Assembly: GCA_012932295.1 (NCBI GenBank)
Contig: JAAONU010000002.1
Location: 22,537,770 to 22,601,769, forward strand
Length of the DNA stretch: 64,000 nt
Direction: 5' to 3'
Source: Cyclina sinensis
Taxonomy: Eukaryota > Mollusca > Bivalvia > Venerida > Veneridae
Part shown: positions 1 through 12,489 of the stretch, one piece after another
How positions within the stretch are numbered: the stretch's first letter is position 1
Layout of the letters: the number at the start of each line of letters is the position of its first letter
The notes under the pieces: model-generated
Databases searched by the model: none
What the model saw: the letters and a program-made list of their open reading frames with translations, nothing else
Told to the model about the DNA's origin: nothing
Made by a program: the position numbers and the translations under genes

Positions 1-2548
1 ATAACAAGTTTTTTGGGTTTTTAGGTCGACTATTCGAAGAATAAGGAGGGCTATAGTTCTCGCCCAGGCGTCGGCGTTGGTTCAGGTTAAAGTTTTTCGG
101 CAAGGTTACATTATTCACCTAACCCTTGCAGATATAGCCCTGAAAGTTACAATACTTGTTTACTATCAAGAGCTTACTCTGCTAACAAGAGGAGGTAACT
201 GTGTCAAGCATTTTGTGTGAATTATGGCCACTTTTCGACTTAGAAATATGGTTAAAGTTTTTTGGCAAGGTAGCACTACTCACCTTTCCCTTTCAGATAT
301 AGCCCTGAAACATACAATATTATTATACCTCAATTTCATTTACAATGTTAATCTTCCATAGGCCACCGTGACATAAAAGTACAGTCAGAAAAAAATTACT
401 GTCGGAAAAATACTGTCACCCGCTACCATAGGTACAGAATTTTCGAAAATTATACTGTACCATTCGCGCATGCGCGATATCTATTTTTACAATGACTTTT
501 CTGTGATAATCAGTTTACTGTGATAACCAGTTTACTTTTATTGTTAAATTGCTGTTTCATTACCATGATTACTTTAATTAAATATTATTAGCTCGACTAT
601 TCGAAGAATAAGGAGGGCTATAGTTCTCGCCCTGGCGTCGGCGTTGGCGTTGGTTCAGGTTAAAGTTTTAGGGCAAGGTAACATTATTCACCTAACCCTT
701 GCAGATATAGCCCTGAAACTTACAATACTTGTTTACCATCAACAGCTTACTCTACTAACAAGAGGAGGTAACTCTGTCAAGCATTTTGTATGAATTATGG
801 CCACTTTTGGACTTAGAAATTTGGTTAAAGTTTTTGGGCAAGGTAGTACTAGTCACCTAACCCTTGCAGATATAGCCCTGAAACTTACAAAACTTGTTTA
901 CCATCAACAGCTTACTCTACTAACAAGAGGAGATAACTCTGTCAAGCATTTTGTATGAATTATGGCCTCTTTTCGACTTAGAAATTTGGTTAAAGTGTTT
1001 GGGCAAGGTAGTACTAGTCACCTTTCCCTTGCAGATACAGGCCTGAAACATACAATACTAGTTTACCCTCAAGATCATAGTCTAATCAGAAGAGGAGATA
1101 ACTGTGTGAAGCAATTTGTGTGAATTATGGCCTCTTTTCGACTTAGAAATTTGGTTAAAGTTTTTGGGCAAGGTAGTACTAGTCACCTTTCCCTTGCAGA
1201 TATAGGCCTGAAACTTACAATTCTTGTTAACCATCAAGAGCTTAGTCTGCTCACAAGAGGATATAACTGTGTCAAGCATTTTGTTTGAATTATGGCCCCT
1301 TTTCGACTTAGAAATGTGGTTAAAGTTTTTTGGCACGGTAGTACTAGTCACCTTTCCCTTGCAGGTATAGCCCTGAAACACACAATACTAGTTTACCCTC
1401 AAGATCTTAGTCTAATCACAAGAGGAGATAACTGTGTCTAGCATTTTATGTGAATTATGGCCTCTTTTGACTTAGAAATTTGGTTAAAGTTTTTGGGCAA
1501 GGTAGTACTACTCACCTTTCCCTTGCAGGTATAGGCCTGAAACTTACAATTCTTGTTAACCATCAAGAGCTTAGTCTGCTCACAAGAGGAGATAACTGTG
1601 TCAAGCATTTTGTGTGAATTATGGCCTGTGTTTGACTTAGAAATCCCCCCCGGCCGGATTTTTTTTTAATACATAGGTACTTGACTCCCCGTCCACCTTC
1701 AACCCCCTCCTCCCCCAACCTGTCCCTTCCCCCTCTCCGATTTTTTTTATTATTAAATAGGTACTTCACTCCCCGTCCACCCTCAACCCCCTCCTCCCCT
1801 CCCCCGGGCCAGATTTTGTTTTTAGATTAATTCATAGGTACTTCACTCTCTATCCACCCTCAAGAGACTGCCACAAGAGGAGATAACTTTGTCGAGGATT
1901 TTGTGTGAATTTTGACTTTAAAAGGTTTTATAACCCTTCAGTGTCAAGTACTGAGAATAGTCGAGCGCGCTGTCCTATGACAGCTCTTGTTTAATAAAGT
2001 TGTTCATGGTTTGAAAAGTTTTTCGGTATAATAAAATAAATGTTACATTTCTGACAGGGTGACAGTAAAATTATCAACTTGAGGAAATACTGTCAACCGA
2101 GGCGAAGCTGGTTTACCCTCAAGATCTTAGTCTAATCACAAGAGGAGGTGACTGTGTCCAGCATTTTGTGTGAATTATGGCCACTTTTTCGACAAGGTAG
2201 CACTAGTCATCTTTCCCTTGCAGATATAGCCCTGAAACTCACAATACTTGTTAACCATCAAGAGCTTAGTCTGCTCACAAGAGAGGGTTACTTTGTCCAG
2301 CATTATATGTGAATTATGGCCCCTTTTTGACTTAGAAATTTGCTTAAAGTTTTTGGCAAGGTAGCACTAGTCACTTTTCCCTTGCAGATTAACTTAAAAC
2401 ATTTTTTATCATTCTGGCTTTAGACTGCCACAAGACGAGGTAACTTTGTCAAGGATTTTGTGTGAATTTTCAGTTTATAAGGTTTTATAACCCTTTAGTG
2501 TCAAGTACTGAGAATAGTCGAGCGCACTGGCCTACGACAGCTCTTGCT
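1..2548 (+). repeat. Tandem repeat block, family J, with two nested copies
   Basis: About 165-bp units repeat from near the left edge to 2548, each with GGTTAAAGTTTTTGGGCAAG, CCTTGCAGATATAG and AAGAGGAGATAACTGTGTC. Left-end sequence CTCGACTATTCGAAGAATAA appears at about 25 and again at 592. Right-end sequence (GAATAGTCGAGCG, a short hairpin, then CTCTTG) appears at about 1950-1990 and 2505-2548. Two left ends followed by two right ends suggest one copy (592-1990) inserted into another (25-2548). CTATTC near the left end and GAATAG near the right end form the inverted pair. Short open frames here are by-products of the unit. Confidence 0.7.
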
Positions 2549-5336
2549 AATGTTGGTAGATAGCGGAGCTTGAACCTATTACCATCTATCAATGAAAGGT
2601 TAAAGTGACTGTATCTCCCATTATAAAAGATAGAAGTTAATGAGCCCGTCGATTGCCTCAATAGTGATTTGAAGTCCCTTTTCACAAACATTTGTAGCTG
2701 AAATGCGCATTCTATTTTTTTCAATATCATTGAAAAAAAAAAACTGTTTTTAATTCTATTTATTTTCAGAATGCGTGGAACGGTTAATTAACTTTAAAAA
2801 TGGTGTTTTGTGGTCGACACCATTAGCCTAAGATAAAAATACGGGGATCAGAGAAAAGAAAAAAAATATCAGGATTGTATGAAAGATCGTGTTTCATTGC
2901 AAGTCACGACCCGCTGGAATGTTGAAAACGAAAAACTTGTTGAGTCCGTCATGTTTGTTTACAATAGGGCTGGATCGAGAGCACTTGTCTGTGTCACGTG
3001 ATCATTAAGACGTAACCAAACTCTTTTTGTTCATGTACTTTTGTTTTAGAATATTTTTAAAAAGGAAAAAGGAAAACAACTCATTTGGAGTGTTTCACAT
3101 TGATAAACTGTTCGTTTTTATGGTAAGAGTTGTTTCTTCATTACATAGTCAAAATAAAACTTTTTTAATCAAATGAAAAATATATTGCCCCCTTAAGTTA
3201 TTTGGAGTCAGCGACTGAGACGAATCAAGACCTGACCGCGCTATAGATAAACCGGTTCCAAGTCCAGTGATCGAAAATGATACATTTGCCATATAAAAAC
3301 ACAATCTAGTACGTTTTCATGCCCGTAAATGATTTTATAGAAAACTATGCTGATAGCGGTTACATGGAAATATTTTGCTTCCACAGATACCATTTAAAAA
3401 GCCCAATTCCACACGTATCTTTTGGATTATTTGGTTTCATTTTGTTCACTTGCTGAACTTAATGCATTTCACACAGATTGTTTATTTTTTATCAAATACT
3501 GTTCGCTCCGGACATAAAATTAGTTTCTTAAACAAGCTAAAAAGGTAGTTTTAGTGTCGCTTTTATTATATGCTTCCACACATATCATCACAATTTTAGG
3601 AGATTAAACTGCGCTGTTGCACTTTATTAAAAAAACTACAAAACATTTGCGAAAAACTATTTCAGGACAATATGTGTTGCACTCAGCTTTATCCGATAAA
3701 AAAATTATGAAGTAATAAAAAAGGTATCACATAAGATATTACCTGAATTACCTGAATCGACGGTTTGTTGACAATTTTCAGCCCCACACATATCCAGCTT
3801 AGTCACGTGGTATCGGCACTTATCTACCGTTTTAATTATGGTCTTCTGAAGACAAAGTAATTGATGGACCTCTGACCCCTCACATCTGCATAATTTAACA
3901 AAGAAGTGCAGTTATATTTTCACCCAAACAAGTATATAACAAAAGAGCACGTGTTAAAGTTTGTGGGTAAACCCTATTGTTATTAAGGTGTAAGAGTTAT
4001 GCTGTGGATCCATGAATTGTCTTGCGACGTCATAAACACTTTCGTCAGAAGCAAGGAACTCTATCATTTTCACGAAGTGTGGCATTTTGAACGGAGAGGA
4101 ATTCAAAGTGGTATGTGATTTTTTGATTGTATAGAGTTTCACTAAATCTGTCACTGACTAGTAAAAAGCTCGATCTGCATGTGGAAAAGTTATGTTACTG
4201 CAATCGGTTGCTTTTGAGGACGCATATGCAATGAAATGTAAGGCAAACGAGTGCAGAAGATACATGGATATATGTGCACATATTCTTGAAAAATTCCTTT
4301 CATTTATTCACGGTGGTCTAAAAATACAGTGAAAATAAAAGTGCCAATTTCTTTTTTGCGTCAGTATATTATTTTTATCAAACCAAAATTTGTTGCTGTG
4401 CTCCGTATCTCAGAATTTAAACGTATTTTTTCATGTCTGCATTATACACCTGACAAAAAGACAATGTATGAATGAAATCAAAAAGACAATGTATGAAGGA
4501 AGTCAAAAAGCATGTGTGTCAATTAAAGAAGTGCAGCCGGGTTACAATACTGTATATTTGAACGTATGGTACGAAAGCAAGTAAGGTTCTGGTGTGTTTT
4601 AAAACAATCAAATCAAAACATTGGAATTAAGCCGCATAAGTGCTATGATACTGCAAAAAAAGTATATGTGTATGTATATGAAAGCAAGCGCCAGTTAAGG
4701 CTCTTAATTCTTTATATTTACATTTTGGGTATCAATCTCTGTTTGAAGCACTTAGAACAAGCTTTTTTAACTGACTTGTTTTGAAATTTTAGTTGCCAGA
4801 TAGAATTCTGAAACCATCTGACTTCGCCCAGGAAAAACAGAGATGAAAACATTTAAATGAAAATACTCCGGAAACCTGCACCCGTCTGTCAGTGACTAGT
4901 CAGGCCTCTTTCCATGTAAATATAGGATAGAATTTAATATATCACAACAAAATATGAATAATATTTACAAACAGAATAATACAAACACGAGACATAATAG
5001 AGAGCTCAAATGTTAACGCAGACACAATGTTATAATATATCTAGCTTTAGGAAAGGAAAAACTTTTGAAATTAAAACTATAATGAATTGTACACATTCTA
5101 AAATGGAAACATTCGGGAAACGCCAACATCGCATTTTAAACTAAAAATGTTTCCAGAGGACTTGTATGTCCCCAGGGGGTCAGTTCCCAAGGCAAGAGGT
5201 GGGGTGTGTTTGCCAAGGCAATGCTGAGAAATAATGATAATATTAAAAAAGCATACGATAAATGATCAGTTTGCGCTGATACAGCGTAAAAGAAATGGCA
5301 TATAAAGCTTTATAACAAAAAAATGATTTGCTGATT
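2549..5336. other. AT-rich non-coding stretch, nothing recognised
   Basis: No long open frame, RNA gene or repeat family is recognised. Short frames at 3954-4154 and 4390-4784 have low-complexity or random-looking translations. GACAATGTATGAA appears as a short direct repeat near 4460-4500. Confidence 0.5.
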
Positions 5337-6732
5337 TTTAGCTCACCTGGCACAAAGTGCCAGAGTGAGCTTTGTCATACCCCAATGTCCGGTGTGCGTC
5401 GTGAGGCGTCAAAAATTTCATTCAAACGACATCTCCTCTGAAACCACTGGGCCAAATTCAATGAAACTTGCATAGGATGTTCCTTGCATGAAGCTCTTCC
5501 AAAGTTGTTCAAAGAATTCAATTCCATGCAGAACTCTGGTTGCCATGGCAAACAAAAGAAAAAACTTTAAAAATCTTCTTCTAAAAACAAGGCCTGGATC
5601 TTAGATATTTGGTATGAGGCATCATCTAGTGGACCTCTACCAAGATTGTTCAAATTATGACCCTGGGGGTCAGAACTGGCCCCGCCCTGGGGGTCACATG
5701 TTTTAAATAGAGTTATAAGAAAAAACTTTAAAATCTTCTTGTCATAAACCACAAGGCCTGGAGCTTAGGTATTTGGTGTTCAGCATTATCTTGTAGACCT
5801 CTACCAATATTGTTCAAATCATGGCCCCGGGTCAAAATTGGCTTCGCCCAAGGGGTCACATGTTTTACATAGAGTTATATAGTAAATTCTTTAAAAATCT
5901 TCTTGTATGGAACTACAAGGCATGGAGCTTAGATATTTGGTGTTGAGCATTGTCTAGTAGACCTCTACCAAGATTGTTCAAATCATGGCCCCTGGGTCAA
6001 AACTAGTCCCGCCCAAGAGGTCACATGTTTTACACAGAGTTATATAGCAAAAAAAAACTTTAAAAATCTTCTTGTCACAAACTGCAAGGCCTGGAGGTTA
6101 GATATTTGGTAGTATGCACTGTGACCACAGTGGGGTCACCCCCCCCCCTCCTCTGGGTGTCCCACCCCCTCCGCCCAAATTTTTTTTCCTCAGTGTTTCG
6201 CTATGGCAATAAAATTTAGACAGTTTTTCAAGATGATCTCAAAAACATTATTCCTTGACCTATATTTTTACCTACTGACCTACTTTTTTGTTTTTTAGTT
6301 ACAGCAATGAAATTTAGACCATGTGCACAGTTTTTCGTTTCGATTTCAAAAATTGTCATCGCATGACTTATATTTTTGACCTACTGACCTCCTTTTTTTG
6401 AGCTATGGCGATGAAATTTGGACCATGTGTACAGTTTTTTTGTTCCGATTTGAAAAACGTCATAGCATGACCTATACTTTTGACCTACTGACCTACTTTT
6501 TTGTTTTAAAGCTACGGCAATGAAATTTGGAATGTGTGTACAGCTTTTCGTTCTGATTTCAAAAATGTCGTCTCATGACCTATATTTTGACCTACTGACC
6601 TACTTTTTGTTTTTGGAGCTATGGTAATGAAATTGCATTGGTCTATTTCTGTGATATGCATCATTACATTCATAAAAATTTCTTTCATCTTTGAACCCAG
6701 GTGAGCGCTTTAGGGCCATTGGCCCTCTTGTT
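5337..6732 (+). mobile_element. Family A element, complete, + orientation
   Basis: The left end is TTTAGCTCACCTGGCACAAAGTGCCAG, of which the inner part can form a hairpin. The right end is CAGGTGAGCGCTTTAGGGCC, then GGCCCTCTTGTT. GCTCACCTG and CAGGTGAGC are the inverted pair, and GGGCCATTGGCCC is the right-end hairpin. The centre has about 165-bp units (CTTAGATATTTGGT at about 5590, 5755, 5920 and 6085), then about four units of 105-110 bp carrying GACCTACTGACCTACTTTTT (6195-6650). No protein is encoded. The layout is compatible with non-autonomous Helentron-like or pearl-type bivalve elements; that link is inference. Confidence 0.75.
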
Positions 6733-7292
6733 CACTATTAACACTGTGCGTGAGCGCCGCCATTTTGTAAATTTACTAACTGAATACAGGTGAGCGTGAC
6801 GTCGCAAGTAAGAAAAGAAATGAAAAAAAAATTCAAAATTAAAATATCTGTAGTTTGTGTGTCTGTTTAAGTAAAAAAGACTTTTAATAGAAACCAAATG
6901 ATCTATTGTAACTATAAATGTATGGATTATTATTTTTTTTTCTTCACTGTTGTTTTTCACTTTATACTTAAATTTATTGTGTTAGGCCATAAGCCTTGTA
7001 AAATGTTTTATGCTGAATAAACTGTATTGTATTTAACTGCATGGAAGTAAATTACTTAAGTAAAGATCACTATTGAAAGCAACTAACTCGTAAAGTTTTC
7101 ACAAGTGTTACACATCAAAAGTTATTCAGTCAATTTGTAAAATCATTCACCACAACATTTTGCTAATTGTCTCAACTTTCACAATGTTCGGATCATAAAG
7201 GTAATCGTTATGGCTTTGTTTTGACAGTTTTGCAGAATATACAAGGGATCGTATGCGTAGGTTAATTTATATAGTAATAGTTGATTTAAGTC
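6733..7292. other. Non-coding stretch, nothing recognised
   Basis: Plain AT-rich sequence between the family A element and the SINE. AATAAACTGTATTG near 7016 resembles a poly(A) signal, but no gene is seen before it. Confidence 0.4.
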
Positions 7293-7480
7293 TCATCCAG
7301 GAGCGGATCAGTGGTCCAGCGCTGGACTGATAACCCAAGGGTCGCGAGATCGATCCCCCGCTCCTCTATTAATAGTACTAATTGTCTTTCGGATGAGACG
7401 TAAAACCGAGGTCCCATGTATCAGTGCAGTACACTGAGCATGCAAAAGAACCAGGGTGCTTTCTTTATCTTGCACTGCAT
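7293..7480 (+). mobile_element. tRNA-derived SINE
   Basis: The tRNA-like head spans 7300-7364. GGAGCGG at its start pairs with CCGCTCC at its end, a full 7-bp acceptor stem. An A-box-like GATCAGTGGTCCAGCG and a B-box-like GGTCGCGAGATCGATCCC are present. The anticodon loop reads CTGATAA, so GAT (Ile-like). The body holds TCTTTCGGATGAGACG and AACCGAGGTCCCATGTA, which resemble a conserved central domain shared by many invertebrate SINEs (from memory, unverified). The right border is approximate because the next repeat follows directly. Confidence 0.7.
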
Positions 7481-7487
7481 ACAATAA

Positions 7488-7862
7488 CTAAACTCTGCAG
7501 GGGACGTCGGTCATACTTAAATGTTTAGTCATCAATTTGCAAACATTACCGAGAACGGGCAGCATAGAAATAATTTTTCCCGTTACCATGGTAATTTTTC
7601 TAGCTGTAAGAATGGAAAATTTTACAGCATAGGATCGCAACAACTCCATGGCTATGTCTAAACGTCTGTCTGGAATACTGATACAATTTTCATAAAGATC
7701 CGATACTAATCCTAACCAGTCGAGTGTTTGTGTGGGTACAAATATGGATTTTTGAATATTAATAACAAAACCACACTTAGGAAATACGGACTTCACAAAA
7801 TTAGCGTCACATAATGCAGGATTGTTATCTTAGTTCATTCCCCACCCATCATCTAGAAAAAC
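7488..7862 (-). pseudogene. Reverse-transcriptase fragment, probably DIRS/Ngaro-type retroelement
   Basis: Read on the - strand, about 7843-7859 gives FLDDGWG, which matches the catalytic xLDDG box of retroelement reverse transcriptases. An open frame at 7796-7488 follows with KCGFVINIQKSIFVPTQTL, DWLGLVSD and RKITMVTGKIISMLP. This is the order expected after the active site: the strip with the 'xxFxxxxxKS' pattern, the 'LGF/LGL' thumb segment, then the connection region. I see no integrase or recombinase, so DIRS/Ngaro against Gypsy is a judgement from sequence feel. Only about 120 residues remain, with a frame change between the active site and the main block. It is a dead fragment. Confidence 0.55.
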
Positions 7863-7905
7863 CACTTTCTCTAATGTATGTCATGATACATCTTATAAAT
7901 TTAGT

Positions 7906-10033
7906 GAAAACAAGAGCCACCGCAAGCGGGGACCACGCTCGACTTTTTCCTGTTTCCAAAGGCAAACACATCAGAGGAAGCACATTGGGGTGAAGGGATT
8001 TCAAATGAAATATCATTTGGAAATATAATTATACATAATAAAATTATGGCCAATTTTAGCAACATTCAGGAATTTGACCTTAAAGGTCAAGATCAAGTTC
8101 AGTTTAACCTTCTTTGTAGGTATTGTCTAAAAGGTAGTTATGTCCGAGCATGAAGACACTACATCCATTAACAATAAAGATATAGCCAAGTTAAGTAATG
8201 TCAATGTCATTTAAAGGTCAAGGTAATGCTTGAATTTTTCAACACATTTGTTTTATTCTCAGTGTTGTTTTGTCCCTGTATAGATCAAATCCGTCCATAA
8301 ATAACAAAAGTTTGGCTATTTTAGCAAAATGCAATAATTCTAACTTGACTGTAAAGGTCATTTAAAGGTTAATGTCATATTTGAATAATTTAACATGTAG
8401 GTTTTGTCATGAGCATTGTTTTGTCCAAGTATTAATAAAAAAGAACTAAAAATGACGTTATGGCCAATATTAGCAAAATTCAATAATTTGACCTTGGTGA
8501 TCAGGGTCATTTGAATGTCAAGGTCACAGCTGAATCATTCAATGTGTCAGTTTTGTCATAAGTGTCGTTTTGTCCCAGAATAAATCAAATCTAACCATAA
8601 ATAACAAAACTTTGGCTATTTTAAGCAAAATTCAATAACTTGACCTTAAATATCAAGGTCATCTAAAGGTCAAGGTCATACTTATAATAAATTAAAATGT
8701 CGGTATTGTTGTTTTATCAAAGTATAAATCAAATCCATAAATAAACAACAGTTATGACAATTTAAGCAAAGTTCAAACATCTGACCTTGACGGTCAAGGT
8801 CATTTTATGTCATGGTCACACCTGAGTTATTCAACATGTCAGTTTTGTCACAAGTGTTGTTTTGTCCAAGTATTAATCAATTCCAACAATAAATGACAAA
8901 GTTATGGCAAATTGTAGCAAATTTCAATAATTTGACCTTGAAGGTCAAGGTCATATATCATAAAAGTGATACATGAAAGAATCATAATGTCGGATTTGTC
9001 ATAAGTGTTGTTTTATCCAAGTATGAGCAAATCCAAAAATAAATACAAAAGTTATGACAATTTGAGCAAAAATTAATAATTTGACCTTCACGGTCATGGT
9101 CATTTTAAGGTAAAGGTCACACTTGAATAATTTATCATGTCAGATTTGTCCTAAAAGTTGTGTTTTTTATTAACATCCAACCACAAATAACAAAATTATG
9201 GCCAAGTTTAGCAAATTCAATAATCTGACCTTGACTGTAAAGGTCATTTAAAGGACAAGGTCATATCTGAAAGATAAAAATGTCGGATTTTTCATAAATG
9301 TTGTGTTGTCCAAGTATGATTCAAATCCATAAATAAATGAGAAAGGTATGACAATTTAAGCAAAATTCAATCATCTGACCTTGACGGCCAAGGTCATCTT
9401 TAGGTATTGGTCATACATGAGTTATTCAATATGTCGGTTTTGTCATAATTGTTGTTTTGACCAAGTATGAATCAAAACCAACCATAAACAACAAAGTTAT
9501 GACAATTTAAGCAAAATTTAATAATTTGACCTTGAAGGTAAAGGTCATTTATGAGTCAAGGTCAAGTTGAGTCCAGTCTACTTAAAGACCTTGTCCAAAC
9601 GGTTGTTGTGCCAAAGCATAAAGAGAATCCACCTATAAATAATAAAGTTATGGCCAATTTTAGCAAAATTCAATATTTTGACCTTGAATTTGAAGGTCAT
9701 TCATGAGTCAAGGTCAAGTTTAGTCTGGGCTACTTGAAGGTCTTGTCCAAAGGGTTGTTGTGTCCAAGCATGAAGAGAATCCACCTAATAATAATAAAGT
9801 TATGGCCAATTTTAACAAAATTGAATATTTTGACCTTGAATTTGAAGGTCATTTAAGAGTCAAGGTCAAGTTTAGTCTGGTCTACTTGAAGGTCTTGTCC
9901 AAAGGGTTGATGTGTCCAAGTATGAAGAGTATCCATCAAGGAATTATGATCAATGTTAAAGTTTTCGGACGTGAACGGGAACGGCAACGGCAACGACACC
10001 ATGACTATAGCAATAACTCGATTTTTTTCTAAA
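7906..10033 (-). repeat. Tandem array, family H (about 140-200 bp units), reversed
   Basis: More than ten imperfect units carry ACAAAGTTATGGCCAATTT, AGCAAAATTCAATAATTTGA and CCTTGAAGGTCAAGGTCA. The left border (7906) reads ACAAGAGCCACCGCAAGCGG, which on the other strand is a small CCGC/GCGG hairpin followed by CTCTTGTT, so the array lies reversed. The start end, near 10020, is less clear. The open frame at 9760-10032 is a by-product of the unit. It abuts the reversed family A element. Confidence 0.65.
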
Positions 10034-11208
10034 ACAAGAGGGCCATGATGGCCCTGGATCGCTCACCTGAGTACTTTGCCTGAGGGTATACCGTTAAGCA
10101 AACATCAGATGCAACATTACATTTTCTAACTGAAAATATTCAAATATCTCATATTTTATACAAACAAGAAGATTTTCAAAGTTTTCCCTATGTAAAATAA
10201 GTTTGACTATATAAGCCTTTGTAAAATCCATTGACCCCCGGGTAGGGGCCAAATTTGACCCCAGGGGCATAATTTGAACAAACTTGGTAGAGTTCCACAG
10301 GACAATGCTACATACCAAATCTTAAGACTCAGGGCCTTGTGGTTTCAGACAAGAAGATTTTTAAAGTTTCACTATGTTAAATAAGTTGACCCCTGGGGCG
10401 GGGCCAAATTTGACCCCAGGGGCATAATTTGAACAAACTTGGTAGAGGTCCAGAAGACAATGCTACATACCAAATCTTAGATCTCGGGGCCTTGTAGTTT
10501 CAGATAAGAAGATTTTTAAATTTCTACTATATAAGCCTTTGTAAAATCCATTGACCCCCGGGTAGGGGCCAAATTTGACCCCAGGGGCATAATTTGAACA
10601 AACTTGGTAGAGTTCCACAGGACAATGCTACATACCAAATCTTAAGGCTCAGGGCCTTGTGGTTTCAGACATGAAGATTTTTAAAGTTTCACTATGTTAA
10701 ATAAGTTGACCCCTGGGGCGGGGCCAAATTTGATCCCAGGGGCATAATTTGAACAAACTTGTTAGAGGTTCACAAGACAATGCTACATACCAAATCTTAA
10801 GGCTCAGACAAGAATATTTTTAAAGTTTCACCAAATAAACCTATGTAAAAACAAATGACAGCTGGGGCGGGGCCAAATTTGACCCCAGGGCATAATTTGA
10901 ACAAACTTGATAGAGGTCCACTAGACAATGCTACGTACCAAATCTTAAGGCTCAGGGCCTTGTGGTTTCAGACAAGAAGATTTCAAAGTTTTTCCTTTCA
11001 GTCGCCATAGCAACCAGAGTTCTTGATGGAATTAAATTCTTTGAACAACTTTGGTAGAGCTTCATGCAAGGAACATCCCAGACAAGTTTCATCAAATTTG
11101 GCCCACAGATTTCAGAGGAGATGTCGTTTGAATGAAATTGTTGACGGACGACGGACAAAGATCGGTCACGATAGCCCACCATGAGCCAAAGGCTCAGGTG
11201 AGCTAAAA
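10033..11208 (-). mobile_element. Family A element, complete, reversed
   Basis: It begins AACAAGAGGGCCATGATGGC and ends GGCTCAGGTGAGCTAAAA, the exact mirror of the + strand copies. CGCTCACCTGAG near 10058 pairs with CTCAGGTGAGC near 11195. About five internal units carry TTTGACCCCAGGGGCATAAT and CTACATACCAAATCTTA. No coding capacity. Confidence 0.75.
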
Positions 11209-12489
11209 AGTCAAGCTAATAAACGGAGAGGACGATAATCCAAAAGATAAAGCTGTAAAAAATGTAACTTTTGAACATCTTTTTTCGTCTTTAAGAACCC
11301 CTATGAAACATTGGTTTCCGATTAGGAGAACTATCAATATGATGATTTGCTGAAGTAATATCAAACTTGTACGTATATACATCTTTAAAAAAGATATTCT
11401 TTAGCTCTTTCCAATCCTCAAATTTGAAATGTTCTTCCCAGGGGAAGCTGTTCAAAGTTCTTAAATCTAATACGAGCCTCTTTTGCCGTTATTATTCACA
11501 GAAACTGACAGAGAATTCAAACTTTACGTGTTAAGGGAAAACGAAATCTAAGGCATACAACCGGAAGTAACTGAATCTGCTTTTGCGTCAGTAACAAAGA
11601 GCCGAATAGCCCTTAGGAACTTCCAAAAAAAAAAAAAGAGAAGGAATTATATAGCCATTTTAATTACTTCTAAAATATATTCCGGAGCTTTCAAAATATT
11701 TTCCAAAATTGAATGATTGTGTAGTCTCCCTTTAACGGAAGACTTCTCAGTAATTTTCTGATCTTGATTTATCAGTTTATTGTCATTTATTATTATTATT
11801 ATATTCAACTACCAGTTTGGAAATGAAATAATATTTAGATAATTTTGTATTTCAAATGCAGATTCAGACAAAAAATTCTCATCTATATAGTTACTGTTTA
11901 GAACTGGACACAGACTTTGCCTGGGAATATGACTTGACTTGAAAAAATGCCGGTTGTTTTTGGTGTTGTTTTTGTTGTCCATGTTGCCATTGACTACTGA
12001 GCGAACAAAGCAAGGTGTTAGATGCAAAACCTGGCACAGAGTTTCGAAGGGGACTTTTCTGATCTGGTATGCCCCCACCCAACGCACGCAAAACACTGTG
12101 GAATTTTGTTTGACCGTCCTGAGGCACGAAAAAGGGAAGGGTACGGACAATAGCAGTAGGAATCTCATAAAAAGAAGAAGTGGAAGGAATTGGCGATGGC
12201 ACCGGCTTCTTGGTTTGTTTTGCTTTCTGCTTGGAAAGAGCCATGCTGTCTGCATCACTGTTGCTCGCTAAGTTGTCCGACTCGTACCTTTTATTGTTTG
12301 CCAGCCGCTTGCTGACTTGTCGGCAATTCAAGTAACCTTGTTCCTGTGAGCAGCTTTCTTTTTCAAAGAGTCCGTTATTTCTTAACTTTTTAACTGTTCT
12401 CCACGTTTAACAGTTTAATGGAATCTGAAATATCATCCAAAACTTCTGGGTCTAGAAAACTGATTCTTGTTTCCATGGTATTTAAAGTC
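11209..12489. other. Unrecognised stretch with a 146-codon open frame on the - strand
   Basis: The - strand frame 12331-11891 is open for 146 codons and is rich in Ser, Gln and Lys (for example KQKAKQTKKPVPSPIPSTSS). A + strand frame overlaps at 11939-12271. I recognise neither. The - strand frame could be an exon or the gag-like part of a retroelement; position just before the LINE gives no proof. The rest is AT-rich, with an A-run near 11628. Confidence 0.3.

Noticed and set aside
1082..1769. - strand frames of 68-99 codons in the left repeat block
   Set aside because: They follow the 165-bp repeat unit and simple C/T-rich sequence, with no domain.
7300..7364. Functional tRNA-Ile gene
   Set aside because: The head is only 65 bases, arms are incomplete, and it continues directly into a SINE body.
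9760..10032. 90-codon + strand frame as a gene
   Set aside because: Product of the family H tandem unit.
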